Source: CAVVSD01 sp963750895 (GTDB lineage Bacteria; Actinomycetota; Thermoleophilia; Solirubrobacterales; Solirubrobacteraceae). From it: DNA of 64,000 nucleotides. Positions within the stretch are counted from its first letter, which is position 1. Each line of letters starts with the position of its first letter. The position numbers and the translations under genes were made by a program. Location: positions 1 to 64,000 of the forward strand of contig CAVVSD010000006.1 in the NCBI GenBank assembly GCA_963750895.1, written 5' to 3'. Of the stretch, positions 1-7,950 are shown in pieces. The notes under the pieces are model-generated. The model did not search any database. It was not told where the DNA came from and saw nothing but the letters and a program-made list of their open reading frames with translations.

Positions 1-527
1 CTCGGCCAGCAGCTCGACAACGAGATCGCCAACGTCATCGTCGCCCAGCTCATCCACCTTCAGTCCGACGATCCCCAGAAGACATCGCGATCTATCGACT
101 CCCCGGCGGCTCGCTGCGCCCCGCGCTCGCGATCTACGACACGATGCGCTTCATGGGCCCGACGTCAGACGTCTGCTTCGGATCGCGATGTCGGGCGGTC
201 GCTGATCCTCGCCGGGGGCGCCGACGGCAAGCGGATGACGCTGCCGAACGGCCGATCCTCATCCACCAGCCGAGCTCGGGGTTCCAGGGCCAGACCTCCG
301 ACATCGAGATCCACGCCCGCGAGGTGCTCGAGCTGCGCCGCCGGACCGAGGAGATCTACGCCGAGCACACCGGCCAGCCGGTCGAGCAACTGCACGCGGA
401 CATGGAGCGCGACCGCTTCTTCAGCGCCGCCGAGGCGGTCGACTACGGGCTCGTCGACCGGGTGGTCGAGCACCGGCGGTTGCCCTCGAGGGCCCCGGCC
501 GGGTTCAGCGCCGCGGCGGAGAGCTAG
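1..527 (+). pseudogene. clpP: ClpP protease, 5'-truncated and multiply frameshifted
   Basis: ATP-dependent Clp protease proteolytic subunit, a serine peptidase that forms the barrel chamber used with ClpX/ClpC. The ClpP sequence is recognisable only by moving between frames. Bases 1-81 give the N-terminal part (LGQQLDNEIANVIVAQLIHL). The next pieces carry SPGGS-like, FMGPD-like and AMSGGS-like segments in other frames. From about 265 one frame runs cleanly through ILIHQPSSGFQGQ, with the catalytic His, to the stop at 525-527. At least four single-base indels fall in the first 270 bases. Such density suits low-quality sequence at a contig edge better than natural decay, but it cannot be settled here. 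The upstream start lies outside the window. The stop overlaps the rplA stop on the other strand (CTAG). Confidence 0.8.
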
Positions 528-1303
528 GCGGTTGCCGGCTCGGCGGCGGGCTCCGAGGCCTCGGCCCCGTTGCCGGTCGGCGCGCCGGCCATGATCTCCG
601 ACTCGCGGGTGCGGGTCGAATCGACGCGGACGCCCGGGCCCATCGTCGTCGCCACCGTGATCGAGAGCAGGTAGCGGCCCTTTGCCGCCGCCGGCTTCGC
701 GCGCACGATCTCGTCGATGATCGCGGCGTAGTTCTCGAGCAGCGCCCGCTCGTCGAAAGAGGTCTTGCCCAAAGTCAGGTGGATGATCGCCTGGCGGTCG
801 GTCCGGTACTCGACCTTGCCGGCCTTCGATTCGGTGACCGCCTTGGCGACGTCGTCGGTGACCGTGCCGACCTTCGGGTTCGGCATCTTGCCCTGCGGCC
901 CGAGCACCCGGCCGAGCTTCGAGACCACCGGTCCCATCAGCGCCGGGGTCGCGATCGCGACGTCGAAGTCGGTCCAGCCGTTCTCGACCCGCTCGGCGAG
1001 GTCCTGAGCGCCGACGAAATCGGCGCCCGCCTCCTGGGCGGCGCGGGCGGCGTCGCCCTCGGCGAAGACGGCGACGGTGATCGACTTGCCGAGCCCGTTC
1101 GGCAGCGCCAGCGTGCCGCGGAGCTGCTCCTCGGCGTGGCGGACGTTGACCCCGAGCCGCATGTGGACCTCGATCGTCTGATCGAAGTGGGTGCCCTCGG
1201 CGGTCTCCTTGACCAGCGAGATCGCCTCGGCGGGCGGGTAGGCGTGGGTGCGGTCGATCTTGTCGAAGGCGGCGCGGTAGCGCTTGCCGCGGTTGCGAGC
1301 CAT
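524..1303 (-). CDS. rplA: 50S ribosomal protein L1
   Basis: L1 forms the mobile L1 stalk that helps E-site tRNA leave the ribosome; in many bacteria it also represses its own operon. The 259-residue product has the full L1 fold. It starts MARNRGKRYRAAFDKID and contains the conserved GRVLGPQGKMPNPKVGTVT signature near residues 131-149. An Ala/Glu/Pro-rich tail of about 20 residues extends past the usual end, common in actinobacterial L1. It lies directly downstream of rplK, with about 10 bases between the end of rplK homology and this ATG, as in the standard rplK-rplA pair. No rplJ-rplL follows; a convergent clpP remnant does instead. Confidence 0.97.
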   Translation of the reverse strand: MARNRGKRYRAAFDKIDRTHAYPPAEAISLVKETAEGTHFDQTIEVHMRLGVNVRHAEEQLRGTLALPNGLGKSITVAVFAEGDAARAAQEAGADFVGAQDLAERVENGWTDFDVAIATPALMGPVVSKLGRVLGPQGKMPNPKVGTVTDDVAKAVTESKAGKVEYRTDRQAIIHLTLGKTSFDERALLENYAAIIDEIVRAKPAAAKGRYLLSITVATTMGPGVRVDSTRTRESEIMAGAPTGNGAEASEPAAEPATA

Positions 1304-1313
1304 CGGCGTCGAC

Positions 1314-1736
1314 CCCCTCGACCGTGACCCCCATCGAGCGGGCCGTCCCGGCGATGATCTTCGAGGCCGCGTCGAGGTCGTTGGCGTTCAGGTCGGGCAT
1401 CTTGCGCTCGGCGATCTCACGGCACTGGGCGGCGGTCAGCCTGCCGACCTTCTCGCGGTTGGGCTCGCCCGAGCCCTTCTCGATCCCGAGCGCCTCGCGG
1501 ATCAGCACCGCGGCCGGCGGCGTCTTGGTGATGAACTCGAACGAGCGGTCCTCGTAGACCGTGATCTCGACCGGGATGATCGTGCCGGCGTCCGCCTGGG
1601 TGCGGGCGTTGAACGCCTTGCAGAACTCCATGATGTTGACTCCGTGCTGGCCCAGGGCGGGGCCGACCGGGGGCGCCGGATTGGCGGCCCCGGCGGGAAT
1701 CTGGAGCTTGATCAGCGTGAGAACTTTCTTGGCCAT
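1314..1736 (-). CDS. rplK: 50S ribosomal protein L11
   Basis: L11 binds the GTPase-associated centre of 23S rRNA and takes part in factor binding and the stringent response. From the ATG at 1736 the product begins MAKKVLTLIKLQIPAG and has all of L11, including PPVGPALGQHGVNIMEFCK and the C-terminal TARSMGVTVEG. Homology ends at residue 141 (about 1314). No stop codon follows in frame: the frame stays open through and beyond rplA to 165. Bacterial L11 normally ends at this Gly, so the missing stop most likely reflects an indel in the G-rich junction just before the rplA ATG. The end given here is the end of homology, not an observed stop. Confidence 0.92.
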
Positions 1737-1915
1737 CGTGCGGCGGACGAGGATAGGGCATCCACTCGGAGTCCTGCTGGCGGTGGGCTGCGTCCACGCG
1801 ACCCACGCCTCGGCCACCTATACCGGCGCCGACGGCCCGATCTCATGAGCCGGCGGCGAGTCTGGGTCGTAGCCGGTCGACGGCTCGGGCCGATCGACCT
1901 CAACGTTACGCGCAC

Positions 1916-2023
1916 GTGAAGCGCAGGCGCCACCGCTTCCGTGTCTACGCGATCGGAGTCGGCGGCACCGATCCCTCCCCGGCGGTGGCCCGGTTCAGAG
2001 TGCTCGAGCGCGAGCGGCGCTGA
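1916..2023 (+). pseudogene. possible remnant of a beta-sandwich secreted protein
   Basis: A 35-codon open stretch from a GTG reads like the last strand pair of the Ig-like repeats common in Thermoleophilia surface proteins (HRFRVYAIGVGGTDPSP, then a second FRV motif) and ends in a stop. Upstream plus-strand frames contain stops, so no complete gene is present. It overlaps the 3' end of the convergent phosphoesterase gene. It may be chance or a decayed fragment. The rest of 1737-1994 shows no other gene. Confidence 0.15.
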
Positions 2024-2774
2024 TCGGCTGCACGTGGCTGATCACCCCGCCGTCGGTGGTCGCGTGGACCATGAACGCGGGCGGATCGGGGTTGAGATGG
2101 ATCTCGGTCATCCCGATCTCGAGCGGTGACTGGAGCCAGGTGCTCGGGCAGACGGCGACCCCGCAGCCCGCGAGCACCTCGAAGAAGGCCCGATGGACAT
2201 GGCCGCAGATCACCCGCCGCACCTGCGGGTTGATCGTCAGCAGCTCGGCGAGACCGGCGCGGTCCGCCTCGGGCAGCCCGATCTCGTCGAAGGCCGGGAA
2301 CGAGGTCGGGACCGGCGGGTGGTGGATCGCGACGATCGTCGGGGCCTCGGGCGCGACGGCGAGCTCGGTCGCCAGCCAGGCGCGCCGCTCGCGGTCGAAG
2401 CTGCCCTCCTCGTGGCCCGGGATGATCGAGTCGCAGACGACCACCCGCAGGTCGCCGACCTCGACCGAGTACTGAAACGGCGCCCCGACCGAGCCGGTGT
2501 CGCGGCCGGCGAGCGCGAAGTACTCGCGCAGCGCGTCGCGGTCGTCGTGGTTGCCCGCGATCACGAACACGGGCAGCGAGAGCGGCGCGAGCAGCTCGCG
2601 GACCCGCTCGTAGGCGGCGGCGCTCGGGTCGGTGACCAGATCCCCGGTGACGATCACCGCCCGCGGGCCGGGCTTCAGCCGCTCGACCTGCTCGACCGCG
2701 GCCGCGAGCGCGTTCGCCGAGTCGCGATCGCCACGGCCGACGCCGACGTGCGGGTCGCTGAGCTGGGCGAGCAC
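1995..2774 (-). CDS. CpdA-like metallophosphoesterase
   Basis: Calcineurin-like (class III) phosphodiesterase, 259 residues, cytoplasmic. Characterised members hydrolyse 3',5'-cAMP or other phosphodiesters with a two-metal centre. The metal-ligand motifs appear in order: SDPHVG near the N-terminus (D-x-H), TGDLV (GD), AGNHDDR (GNHD), AIHHPP, and GHVHRAFF (GHxH). The ATG lies 10 bases after the nusG stop, so it is probably co-transcribed with secE-nusG, an unusual insertion between nusG and rplK. The substrate cannot be read from sequence. A cAMP role is attractive because class III cyclase and cNMP-domain genes occur elsewhere in the window, but that link is inference. Confidence 0.85.
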   Translation of the reverse strand: MLAQLSDPHVGVGRGDRDSANALAAAVEQVERLKPGPRAVIVTGDLVTDPSAAAYERVRELLAPLSLPVFVIAGNHDDRDALREYFALAGRDTGSVGAPFQYSVEVGDLRVVVCDSIIPGHEEGSFDRERRAWLATELAVAPEAPTIVAIHHPPVPTSFPAFDEIGLPEADRAGLAELLTINPQVRRVICGHVHRAFFEVLAGCGVAVCPSTWLQSPLEIGMTEIHLNPDPPAFMVHATTDGGVISHVQPISAARARAL

Positions 2775-2784
2775 GGCCGCGGAG

Positions 2785-3306
2785 CTAGATCTTCTTCACC
2801 TGGTCGTAGCCGACCTCGACCGGCGTCTCGCGGCCGAAGATCGAGACCAGGATCTTGAGGCGCTGGGCGTCCTCGTTGATCTCGGCGATCTCGCCCGAGA
2901 AGTCCGACATCGGGCCGGAGATCACCTTCACCGACTCGCCGACCTCGAACTGGGCGTGGGCGCGCGGGCGCTCGGCGGTCTCGCGATGGAGCAGCCGGTC
3001 GACCTCGGGCTGCGAGAGCGGGATCGGCTTGTTGCGCGAGCCGACGAACCCGGTGACGCCCGGCGTGTTCTTGACCAGGCCCCAGGCGTCGTCGGTCATC
3101 TCCATGTTGACCAACACGTAGCCGGGCATGGTGCGCTTCGAGACCATCTCGCGCTTGCCGTCCTTGAGCTCGGGGACGTCCTCGGTCGGGACGACGACGT
3201 GGCGGACGCGCCCGGAGGCGCTCATGGTCTCGACCCGGTGCTCGAGGTTGGCCTTGACCTTGTTCTCGTGCCCGGAATAGGTGTTGATGACGTACCAGCG
3301 GAACAT
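2785..3306 (-). CDS. nusG: transcription termination/antitermination protein NusG
   Basis: NusG binds RNA polymerase through its NGN domain and Rho or ribosomal S10 through its KOW domain, coupling transcription and translation. The 173-residue product from the ATG at 3306 begins MFRWYVINTYSGHENKVKANL, has MPGYVLVNMEMTDDAWGLVKNTPGV in the NGN domain and ends in a KOW domain (GESVKVISGPMSDFSGEIAE). The longer upstream reading is rejected because homology begins exactly at MFRWYV. It follows secE by 35 bases and precedes the phosphoesterase. It lacks the long acidic N-terminal extension found in many other actinobacterial NusG proteins. Confidence 0.97.
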   Translation of the reverse strand: MFRWYVINTYSGHENKVKANLEHRVETMSASGRVRHVVVPTEDVPELKDGKREMVSKRTMPGYVLVNMEMTDDAWGLVKNTPGVTGFVGSRNKPIPLSQPEVDRLLHRETAERPRAHAQFEVGESVKVISGPMSDFSGEIAEINEDAQRLKILVSIFGRETPVEVGYDQVKKI

Positions 3307-3341
3307 GTGTGTGCTTTCGGTTGGGGTTTGGGCCCGGAGCG

Positions 3342-3893
3342 CTAGACGATCCGCTGCACGAGCCAGTTGAAGATTGCGTCGAGCACGCCGAGATAGGCGG
3401 CCATCACCGCGATGAAGACGAGGGTGATCGCCGAGGCCTGGATCAGGGTGTCGCGGTCGGGCCACTGGACCCGCTTGAGCTCGGCCCAGCAGGAGGCGAA
3501 GAAGCCGAGCACGCCGCCGCGCTGGCGCTCGGGCTGGGCCGGGGCCTTGGGCGCGCGGCGCTTCTCCGAGTCCTTGGCGCGCTGCTTCCGATCGCGCTCC
3601 TCCTGTCGGCGCGCCCGGCGGCTGATCTTGTCGGCGGGCTCCTCGGGAGCGCCGACGTCGGCGCGCGAGGGAGCCGGCGCCGCCGGCTCCTCGCCCGCCC
3701 TGCCCTTGAGCTGGTCGAGGTCGGCGCCGCGCTCGGCGAGCTCGGCCTCGATCACGTCGGCCGACTCGGGAACCTGGGTGTCGTGTTGCGCCCGTGACTC
3801 CTGCTCGAGCTCGCCGCCGCCGCGCCCTTCCTCCTGTGCCTGTTGGGCGCGCCGGCGCTGCTCGGCCTTGCGCTGTGCTCTGGACTTCGCCAC
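3342..3893 (-). CDS. secE: preprotein translocase subunit SecE, long N-terminal extension
   Basis: SecE clamps the SecY channel in the inner membrane. The conserved part is the last 60 or so residues: an amphipathic helix (ELKRVQWPDRDTLIQAS) and one membrane span (TLVFIAVMAAYLGVLDAIF). About 115 charged residues precede it, rich in Glu, Arg and Ala, with a likely coiled coil near the start (RAQRKAEQRRRAQQAQEE). Canonical single-span SecE is 60-90 residues, so the 183-residue form is long; actinobacteria often have charged extensions. The start chosen is the GTG giving VAKSRAQRKAEQRRR, 10 bases after the rpmG stop. The more upstream in-frame ATG lies inside rpmG. Confidence 0.9.
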   Translation of the reverse strand: MAKSRAQRKAEQRRRAQQAQEEGRGGGELEQESRAQHDTQVPESADVIEAELAERGADLDQLKGRAGEEPAAPAPSRADVGAPEEPADKISRRARRQEERDRKQRAKDSEKRRAPKAPAQPERQRGGVLGFFASCWAELKRVQWPDRDTLIQASAITLVFIAVMAAYLGVLDAIFNWLVQRIV

Positions 3894-3903
3894 GGTCGCC
3901 CGG

Positions 3904-4068
3904 CTAGCGGGTTTCCTTGTGCGCGGTGTGGTGGCCGCACCAGCGGCAGTACTTGCGCATCTCGATCCGGTCCGGCGTGTTGCGCCGCGACTTGTTGGTC
4001 TGGTAGTTGCGCCGCTTGCACTCCTCACAGGCGAGGGTTACGGCGATTCGTACGTCTCCGCGAGCCAT
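3904..4068 (-). CDS. rpmG: 50S ribosomal protein L33
   Basis: L33, a small zinc-ribbon protein of the large subunit near the E site. The 54-residue product starts MARGDVRIAVTLACEECKRR and ends HKETR. Two CxxC knuckles are visible (CEEC and CRWC), so this is the zinc-binding paralogue rather than the Cys-free one. It is the first gene of the rpmG-secE-nusG block, the order seen in many bacteria. The ATG is preceded by TCAGAGGAGCAG, a clear ribosome binding site. No tRNA gene is visible in the 200 bases upstream, although tRNA-Trp often lies here. Confidence 0.95.
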   Translation of the reverse strand: MARGDVRIAVTLACEECKRRNYQTNKSRRNTPDRIEMRKYCRWCGHHTAHKETR

Positions 4069-4277
4069 CTGCTCCTCTGATCACTCGGTGAGCCGGGCCG
4101 AAACGGTCCCGACAGAAAAAAGACCTCCGCCGCACCCACTCATCAGGGCGAGGCACGAGGGTCGCGACAGGATAGCGCGCGTTTCGCCGCCGGGCGGGCC
4201 GATCGATCCGCTGGACGACTGTCGCAATCTGGCTCGGAACTTTCGCCGGCCCAGGCACGATCGCCGATGGGAACGGC

Positions 4278-5660
4278 ATGGTGGCCCCCGCCGTACGCCC
4301 TCGCGGCGTCCGAATCCTTCGCCGTGCTCTCGTTGCCGCGAGCTGCGCGCTCGCGCTGTTGCCCGCGGCCGCCGCGGCGCACCTGACCGGCGCGCACGCC
4401 GACGGCCACGGGGTGTCGGCGAAGGTCCGAACGGTGGTCGGGCCGGGAGCGGTCGCCGCCGATCAGGGCCTCTACCGGGTCGCCCCCTCGGTCGGCGAGC
4501 CGGTCTTCACCCACGGGCCCGACACCAGGGCGGCGCTCGCGACCCGCGAGGCGCCGCCGGCGACCGACGGGACCGGGTTCAGCGCCGGGGCGGTCGAGCG
4601 TCGCCCGGCGTGCGCGACCGACTTCTATCAGCGGGTCATCTACGTCAACCCGCTCGGCTTTCCCAACAGGCTCGCCGAGGCGACCGCGCGGATCCGCGGC
4701 GTGGTCGCGCGCATGAACGCGGTCCTCTACTCGGAGTCGCTCGCCAGCGGTGGCGGCGGCGCCGACATGAAGTTCCTCTGCGACGACTCCGGGCAGGTCC
4801 GGGTCGACTCGCTGACCGCGGGCTCGCTGAGCTTCGAGGGCGCGGTCACCGCGGCGCGCGCCGCCGGGCTCTCATCCGACCGGGCCAACCTGCTGATCTT
4901 CGTCGACGGAACGCTCGGCGGCAGCTGTGGGATCTCCTCCTACGAAACCGACGCGTCGCTCTCGATCGACAACCGCAGCAACGCCGGCGGCGGCTTCGCG
5001 CTCGTCTACGAGCCCTGCTGGGAGACCGAGGCCGCGATGCACGAGAGCGCTCACATGATGGGCGCCGTGCAGCCGCCCGCCCCGCACTCGACCGGCACCG
5101 GCGGGCACTGCAACGAGGGCGCCGACGTGATGTGTTACTCACCGGACGGCGGTGACCGCAACCAGGGGGCGATGATCGGCTCCTGCCCCGGAGCGCTTCG
5201 CTTCGACTGCGGCTTCGACGACTACTTCGACGCGGCGCCCGAGCCCGGCGAGTACCTCGACTCGCATTGGAACGTGGGCTCGCCGCTGAACCGGTTCATC
5301 GCCTTCGGCGGACCCGCGCCCGCGCCGCCCGCGACCCCGCACGAGAAGCTCGGCAACGGCCGCAAGCGGGGGACCTCCGGTGAGCCCGGCGATTGGCGGC
5401 ACTTCCGCTTCCGGGTCCCGCCGCGGGCCCGGTCGGCGCGCGTGAAGCTGTTCGCCGGCGGCGGAGCCGACCTGGTGCTGTACGCGCGTCGCCGCACCGC
5501 CCCGACGCGGGGCCGCTACGACTGCCGGGCGGCGCTGCGCTCGGGCCACGCCACCTGCCGGGTCGACGATCCCGAGCCGGGGCGCTGGCACGCCTCGGTG
5601 CTCACCCGCGGCGGGCCGGTCGGCGTCGGGTTCCGGATCCGCCTGACGGTCAAGCGCTGA
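4278..5660 (+). CDS. secreted zinc metallopeptidase with C-terminal PPC-like domain
   Basis: Exported protein of 460 residues. A signal peptide is visible (basic start, then LVAASCALALLPAAAAA cut before HLTGAHA). The central domain has HESAHMMGAVQ at about residues 255-265, matching HExxHxxG of metzincin-like zinc peptidases, with the glutamate and both histidines present. The region is Cys-rich (CGISS, CWETE, CNEGAD, CYSPDGG, CPGALRFDCGF), suggesting disulphides outside the cell. The last 100 or so residues (WRHFRFRVPPRARSARVKL then a beta-rich tail) look like a pre-peptidase C-terminal domain. The third zinc ligand is not obvious. The gene stands alone in orientation, so its substrate is unknown; it could be inactive on proteins. 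Confidence 0.75.
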   Translation: MVAPAVRPRGVRILRRALVAASCALALLPAAAAAHLTGAHADGHGVSAKVRTVVGPGAVAADQGLYRVAPSVGEPVFTHGPDTRAALATREAPPATDGTGFSAGAVERRPACATDFYQRVIYVNPLGFPNRLAEATARIRGVVARMNAVLYSESLASGGGGADMKFLCDDSGQVRVDSLTAGSLSFEGAVTAARAAGLSSDRANLLIFVDGTLGGSCGISSYETDASLSIDNRSNAGGGFALVYEPCWETEAAMHESAHMMGAVQPPAPHSTGTGGHCNEGADVMCYSPDGGDRNQGAMIGSCPGALRFDCGFDDYFDAAPEPGEYLDSHWNVGSPLNRFIAFGGPAPAPPATPHEKLGNGRKRGTSGEPGDWRHFRFRVPPRARSARVKLFAGGGADLVLYARRRTAPTRGRYDCRAALRSGHATCRVDDPEPGRWHASVLTRGGPVGVGFRIRLTVKR

Positions 5661-5741
5661 TCGGCCGCATCGAACCGGGCCTCAACTCCGAACGGCTCGG
5701 GGTTGCGGGTCGTTGCGCTTTATGCGCGACGCCCACCAGCC

Positions 5742-6566
5742 TCATGCACCCCGCTGCTGGATCGCTGCGTAGCTGTCGTCGGCACCATCGCAGTTCCAAT
5801 CGCCGAGGAGGTCCGGGATACCCGCATCGGTGAAGTCGCCGCTGATCGACCCGCGGAGCTCCGCCCGACCGTCGGCGATCTTGCCGGAAACGGTGAACTC
5901 GTTGTAGTCGTCGGGCGCCTGAACGATGTCGAAGCGGCCGTCGGGAGCGATCTCGGCGGTTGCGAACGAAAGGTGGGCGGTGCGGGCCACCTCTAGCTCG
6001 TCATCCTCAAGGGTTGTGCACAGGCCGTCGACGTCGATCAACAGGTTCTCCACCCGGAGTCCGGACCCGGAACGATCGACGACGTCGAAGCCGACCGGGC
6101 GCCCGTCGGCGTTGGTCCCTTCGTAATGGCCGGCGGCGCGCGACGGAACGAAGGCGTCAGTCTCTCCGAGCCTGGCGACGAACGGGCGCTTCCCGTGACA
6201 GCCCGAAAGCTTCGAATCGCCGCCTTTGAGCGAGTCGACGAGCTTGCCGCCCAGGACTTCGCCATCGGCGGCGACCTTGAGCTTCACGATCGTCTGTCGG
6301 ATGCTGGATTGCGGACCGCGCGAGATCCGCTTTCCCTTGAACGCGCCGCTCTTGGCCTGACCTAGGGCGATCCTGCCCTTCGTTCGCCCGCACGCCGTCT
6401 TCAGCGCGTAGGAGATCGTCGCCTCGTGGTCGTTTGAGATCGCGACCGTCGCTCTCACGCCCTTGGCCGCCCCCGCATAGGTGCCCGGGATCGGCTCGGC
6501 GGCGAGAACGCCGCTCGGCAGGAGTAGCGCGGCCGACGCGACGACGATGCAGAGCGCCGCTTTCAC
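5742..6566 (-). CDS. secreted protein with two related beta-rich domains
   Basis: Unknown function. From the GTG at 6566 the product has 274 residues and begins with a signal peptide (VKAALCIVVASAALLLPSGVLA, cut before AEPIPG). The mature part looks like two copies of one domain. The first opens GTYAGAAKGVRATVAIS and the second GHYEGTNADGRPVGFDVV; each has a Cys near residue 32 of the copy and a basic or Ser/Gly-rich middle. Four or so Cys residues could form disulphides. A longer in-frame ATG at 6629 would add 21 Arg-rich residues and seems less likely. It lies just downstream of the paralogue pair at 6686 and 7215, on the same strand but behind a strong hairpin, so probably a separate unit. 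Confidence 0.6.
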   Translation of the reverse strand: MKAALCIVVASAALLLPSGVLAAEPIPGTYAGAAKGVRATVAISNDHEATISYALKTACGRTKGRIALGQAKSGAFKGKRISRGPQSSIRQTIVKLKVAADGEVLGGKLVDSLKGGDSKLSGCHGKRPFVARLGETDAFVPSRAAGHYEGTNADGRPVGFDVVDRSGSGLRVENLLIDVDGLCTTLEDDELEVARTAHLSFATAEIAPDGRFDIVQAPDDYNEFTVSGKIADGRAELRGSISGDFTDAGIPDLLGDWNCDGADDSYAAIQQRGA

Positions 6567-6635
6567 ATGTCTTGCTTCGGCGCGTCGGCGGCGAACCTTT
6601 ACCCGCGCGAGCGGGCACGACGCGCACAAAGGTGC

Positions 6636-6662
6636 ACGGCCGCGCCCTGAGGGCGCGGCCGT
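6636..6662 (-). terminator. 12-bp GC hairpin terminator
   Basis: ACGGCCGCGCCC and GGGCGCGGCCGT form a perfect 12-bp stem around a TGA loop, 23 bases past the stop of the 6686-7075 gene on the minus strand. On that strand the hairpin is followed by GCACCTTTGTG, a weak T run. Confidence 0.7.
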
Positions 6663-6685
6663 TGCAGAAACGATCTATCGCGAAG

Positions 6686-7075
6686 CTACTCGACGGTGAT
6701 CGAAGGCGAGGTGCCCTTCTTGCAGACGATCTTGCCGTGCTTCTTCTTGATCTTCTTCTTCTTCGCGGTGGCCGTGTAGGTACCGGCCGCGGCGTTCGTG
6801 GAGATCGACCAGCTGCCGTTGCTGGAGCTCTTGGTCGAACCGCTGGTCGAACCGCTGGTCGGGCCGTTGAGCTTGATCTTGCGGCCCTTCTTGCAGCCCT
6901 TTTTCGCCTTCACCTTGCCGGAGAAGACGTCCTCCGTGTACGGAGCGGTGCTGCTGCCGGCCTTGAAGTTGATCGACACCTTCGTGTTGACCTTCTTCGT
7001 GTTCGCCACGGCAAATGCCGCGCAGAAGGCGACGCACAAGGTGAGCGCGGTCGCGATTACGAGGAACCTCTTCAT
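6686..7075 (-). CDS. small secreted Lys-rich protein, paralogue A
   Basis: Unknown function; 129 residues. It has a clear Sec signal peptide (MKRFLVIATALTLCVAFCA, cut near AVANT). A short beta-type domain follows (KVNTKVSINFKAG, then DVFSGKVKAKKGCKKGRK), then a Ser/Thr/Gly repeat (SGSTSGSTKSSSNGSW) and a very basic tail (ATAKKKKIKKKHGKIVCKKG). The FSGKV...C...R pattern resembles the short extracellular beta-domains repeated in many Thermoleophilia surface proteins. Two Cys in the mature part could pair. A near-identical gene lies immediately upstream at 7215-7603, and each copy has its own hairpin terminator, so this is a recent tandem duplication. Confidence 0.7.
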   Translation of the reverse strand: MKRFLVIATALTLCVAFCAAFAVANTKKVNTKVSINFKAGSSTAPYTEDVFSGKVKAKKGCKKGRKIKLNGPTSGSTSGSTKSSSNGSWSISTNAAAGTYTATAKKKKIKKKHGKIVCKKGTSPSITVE

Positions 7076-7166
7076 TTCGTGCGCGTCTCCCTTGGGTGGT
7101 TGATGGGCATGTGCACCCTATTACGTGGTGCGGCCTTTGATGCTGACGGGCCGGGTCCTGAACCAG

Positions 7167-7198
7167 CGACGGCCGCGCTGTAGCGAGCGCGGCCGTCG
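7167..7198 (-). terminator. 13-bp GC hairpin terminator
   Basis: CGACGGCCGCGCT and AGCGCGGCCGTCG form a perfect 13-bp stem with a six-base loop (GTAGCG), 16 bases past the stop of paralogue B on the minus strand. No T run follows. Confidence 0.65.
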
Positions 7199-7214
7199 AA
7201 TCGATGTCGTCGAG

Positions 7215-7603
7215 CTACGGAACGGTGATCGGAGGCGAGGTGCCCTTCTTGCAGACGATCTTGCCGTGCTTCTTCTTGATCTTCTTCTTCTTCGCGGTGG
7301 CCGTGTAGGTGCCGGCCGGCGCGGTGCCGACGGAGATCTCCCAGCTGCCGTTGTTGGCGCTCTTGGTGGAGCCGGTCACCGGTCCGTTGAGCGTGATCTT
7401 GCGGCCCTTCTTGCAGGCCTTCTTCGCCTTCAAGCCGCCGGAGAAAACGTCCTCGGTATATGGCGTGTACGGGTCGGTGCTGTTGCCGGCGGCGAAGTTG
7501 ATCGACACCTTCGTGTTGACCTTCTTGTGTTCGCGATGGCAAATGCCGCGCAGAAGGCGACGCACACGGTGAGCGCGGTCGCGATGACGAGAAACCTCTT
7601 CAT
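7215..7603 (-). pseudogene. small secreted Lys-rich protein, paralogue B, frameshifted in the signal peptide
   Basis: Tandem copy of the 6686-7075 gene. The mature part is intact (KVNTKVSINFAAGNSTD, PYTEDVFSGGLKAKKAC, then the same KKKKIKKKHGKIVCKKG tail). The signal peptide MKRFLVIATALTVCVAFCA from the ATG at 7603 is in another frame. Compared base by base with paralogue A, one C is missing where A reads CTTCTTCGTGTTCGCC and this copy reads CTTCTTGTGTTCGCG (about 7531). Restoring it would give a normal protein of about 128 residues. The indel is at least as likely to be a sequencing error as a real mutation, given many similar cases in the window. The open frame as it stands starts upstream and lacks a signal peptide. 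Confidence 0.7.
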
Positions 7604-7693
7604 TGGTGTACGTCTCCCTTGGTTGATTGCGGGACGCTTGCACTGCTACTTACGCTGGGAGCCGCCACAGACTGACATCGCCGAAACGGCGGG

Positions 7694-7918
7694 TCACCGC
7701 TGATTCCACACGAGACTCTGCTCGCTCCCGATTTTCGCGCGACACCTGGCCAGGAGAACATGTCCTGCGTGTAAGGACTGTAGGGAAGGCTGCCCCATGT
7801 GAGCTTCGCCGTGATCTCGGAGTTGACCTTGATCGTCTTCGTCTTCGCTCGACGTTTGTCACCAGACCCAGTACGACGCAGAGAACCAGCGCCGAAACGA
7901 CAGCGCAGGCTTCCTCAT
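7694..7918 (-). pseudogene. degenerate third member of the small secreted family
   Basis: Downstream of the hydrolase at 7951 a minus-strand ATG (7918) opens MRKPALSFRRWF. Frames then shift through pieces matching the paralogues: KTKTIKVNSEITAKLT (compare KKVNTKVSINF) and LPYSPYTQDMFS (compare DPYTPYTEDVFS). The last piece, AKIGSEQSLVWNQR, resembles the hydrolase C-terminus (AKVGGETSLVWRQH). At least two frameshifts break it. It may be a chimera between the small family and the hydrolase tail, or a decayed relative of both. Confidence 0.5.
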
Positions 7919-7950
7919 CGGGGACGTGTCGTCCCTTGATTGACGCGCAC

